Position numbers and translations under genes: made by a program. From contig CAMLEO010000164.1 of NCBI GenBank assembly GCA_946478975.1, forward strand, positions 1 to 15,383: 15,383 nucleotides of DNA, in the 5' to 3' direction. This DNA comes from an uncultured Steroidobacter sp. (GTDB taxonomy: Bacteria; Pseudomonadota; Gammaproteobacteria; Steroidobacterales; Steroidobacteraceae). The notes beneath the pieces are model-generated. The model saw nothing but the letters and a program-made list of their open reading frames with translations. It had not been told where the DNA came from and did not search any database. Shown piece by piece: positions 15,274-15,383 of this stretch (the stretch's first letter is position 1; each line of letters starts with the position of its first letter).

Positions 15274-15383
15274 GCGCCGAGCTGATCATCAACGCCAGCT
15301 ACATCGCCGCCGCGTTCCTGTTCATCTACGGCCTCAAGCGCATGAGCTCGCCGGTCACGGCGCGCTCGGGCATCGTCGTCGCC
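15270..15383 (+). CDS. pntB: NAD(P) transhydrogenase subunit beta, N-terminus (runs off window)
   Basis: The first 38 codons of pntB. The protein begins MSAELIINASYIAAAFLFIY followed by GLKRMSSPVTARSGIVVA. This is the first transmembrane helix and the conserved 'GLK.lS.P.TAR.G' loop of the beta subunit of proton-translocating NAD(P) transhydrogenase, which transfers hydride from NADH to NADP+ using the proton gradient. The ATG at 15270 has GGAG about seven bases upstream. PntB needs the alpha subunit (one or two genes), which is normally directly upstream in the same operon; here the upstream DNA is the antisense of a truncated amidohydrolase. No promoter is evident. Confidence 0.85.
   Translation, partial: MSAELIINASYIAAAFLFIYGLKRMSSPVTARSGIVVA

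Overview
The window is GC-rich, densely coded DNA from a Gram-negative bacterium: it has a TonB-dependent outer-membrane receptor, periplasmic YfiR and many Sec signal peptides. The gene mix (DUF892, YfiR plus hybrid kinase, pntB, chromosomal-type arr, DUF3291) fits a free-living gammaproteobacterium of the Steroidobacter/Xanthomonadales kind. That placement is an inference; no rRNA or other phylogenetic marker is present. I saw no tRNA, rRNA, CRISPR array, insertion sequence or phage gene.

Left end (1-1400): the start of a DUF892 (YciE/YciF-like) gene, a decayed C-terminal scrap of an ABC exporter ATPase, and a 70-residue very polar small protein, all on the minus strand; then alkB (2OG-Fe(II) repair dioxygenase) on the plus strand. 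Positions 1380-6112 hold a divergent signalling block. A TonB-dependent receptor reads left; a YfiR-like periplasmic protein and a CHASE8-like/HAMP hybrid histidine kinase read right with an ATGA overlap. This looks like a YfiR-YfiN type envelope sensor whose output is a phosphorelay kinase instead of a diguanylate cyclase. Positions 6121-9530 are a mixed accessory stretch: a small secreted two-cysteine protein, a secreted TIM-barrel-like protein of unknown function, an SDR oxidoreductase, an unknown 143-residue protein and a DUF3291 protein. An AraC regulator (9579-10391) is divergent from arr, a rifamycin ADP-ribosyltransferase.

Positions 11176-13719 encode the most unusual gene, an 847-residue exported protein. 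It has two copies of an aromatic-rich ~130-residue domain, one at each end, around a beta-rich centre and a PKD domain. I do not recognise the repeated domain. A strong hairpin terminator lies between it and a convergent dihydrofolate-reductase-family gene. The right end carries an amidohydrolase lacking its N-terminal half, running head-on into the start of pntB. No pntA genes lie upstream of pntB, so a rearrangement (or assembly) junction probably lies at about 15245-15265.

Functional links that the sequence supports: YfiR with the kinase (translational coupling), the receptor with YfiR (divergent and a recurrent association), AraC with arr and/or DUF3291 (shared intergenic region and same-strand proximity). 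The other genes appear to be independent units.
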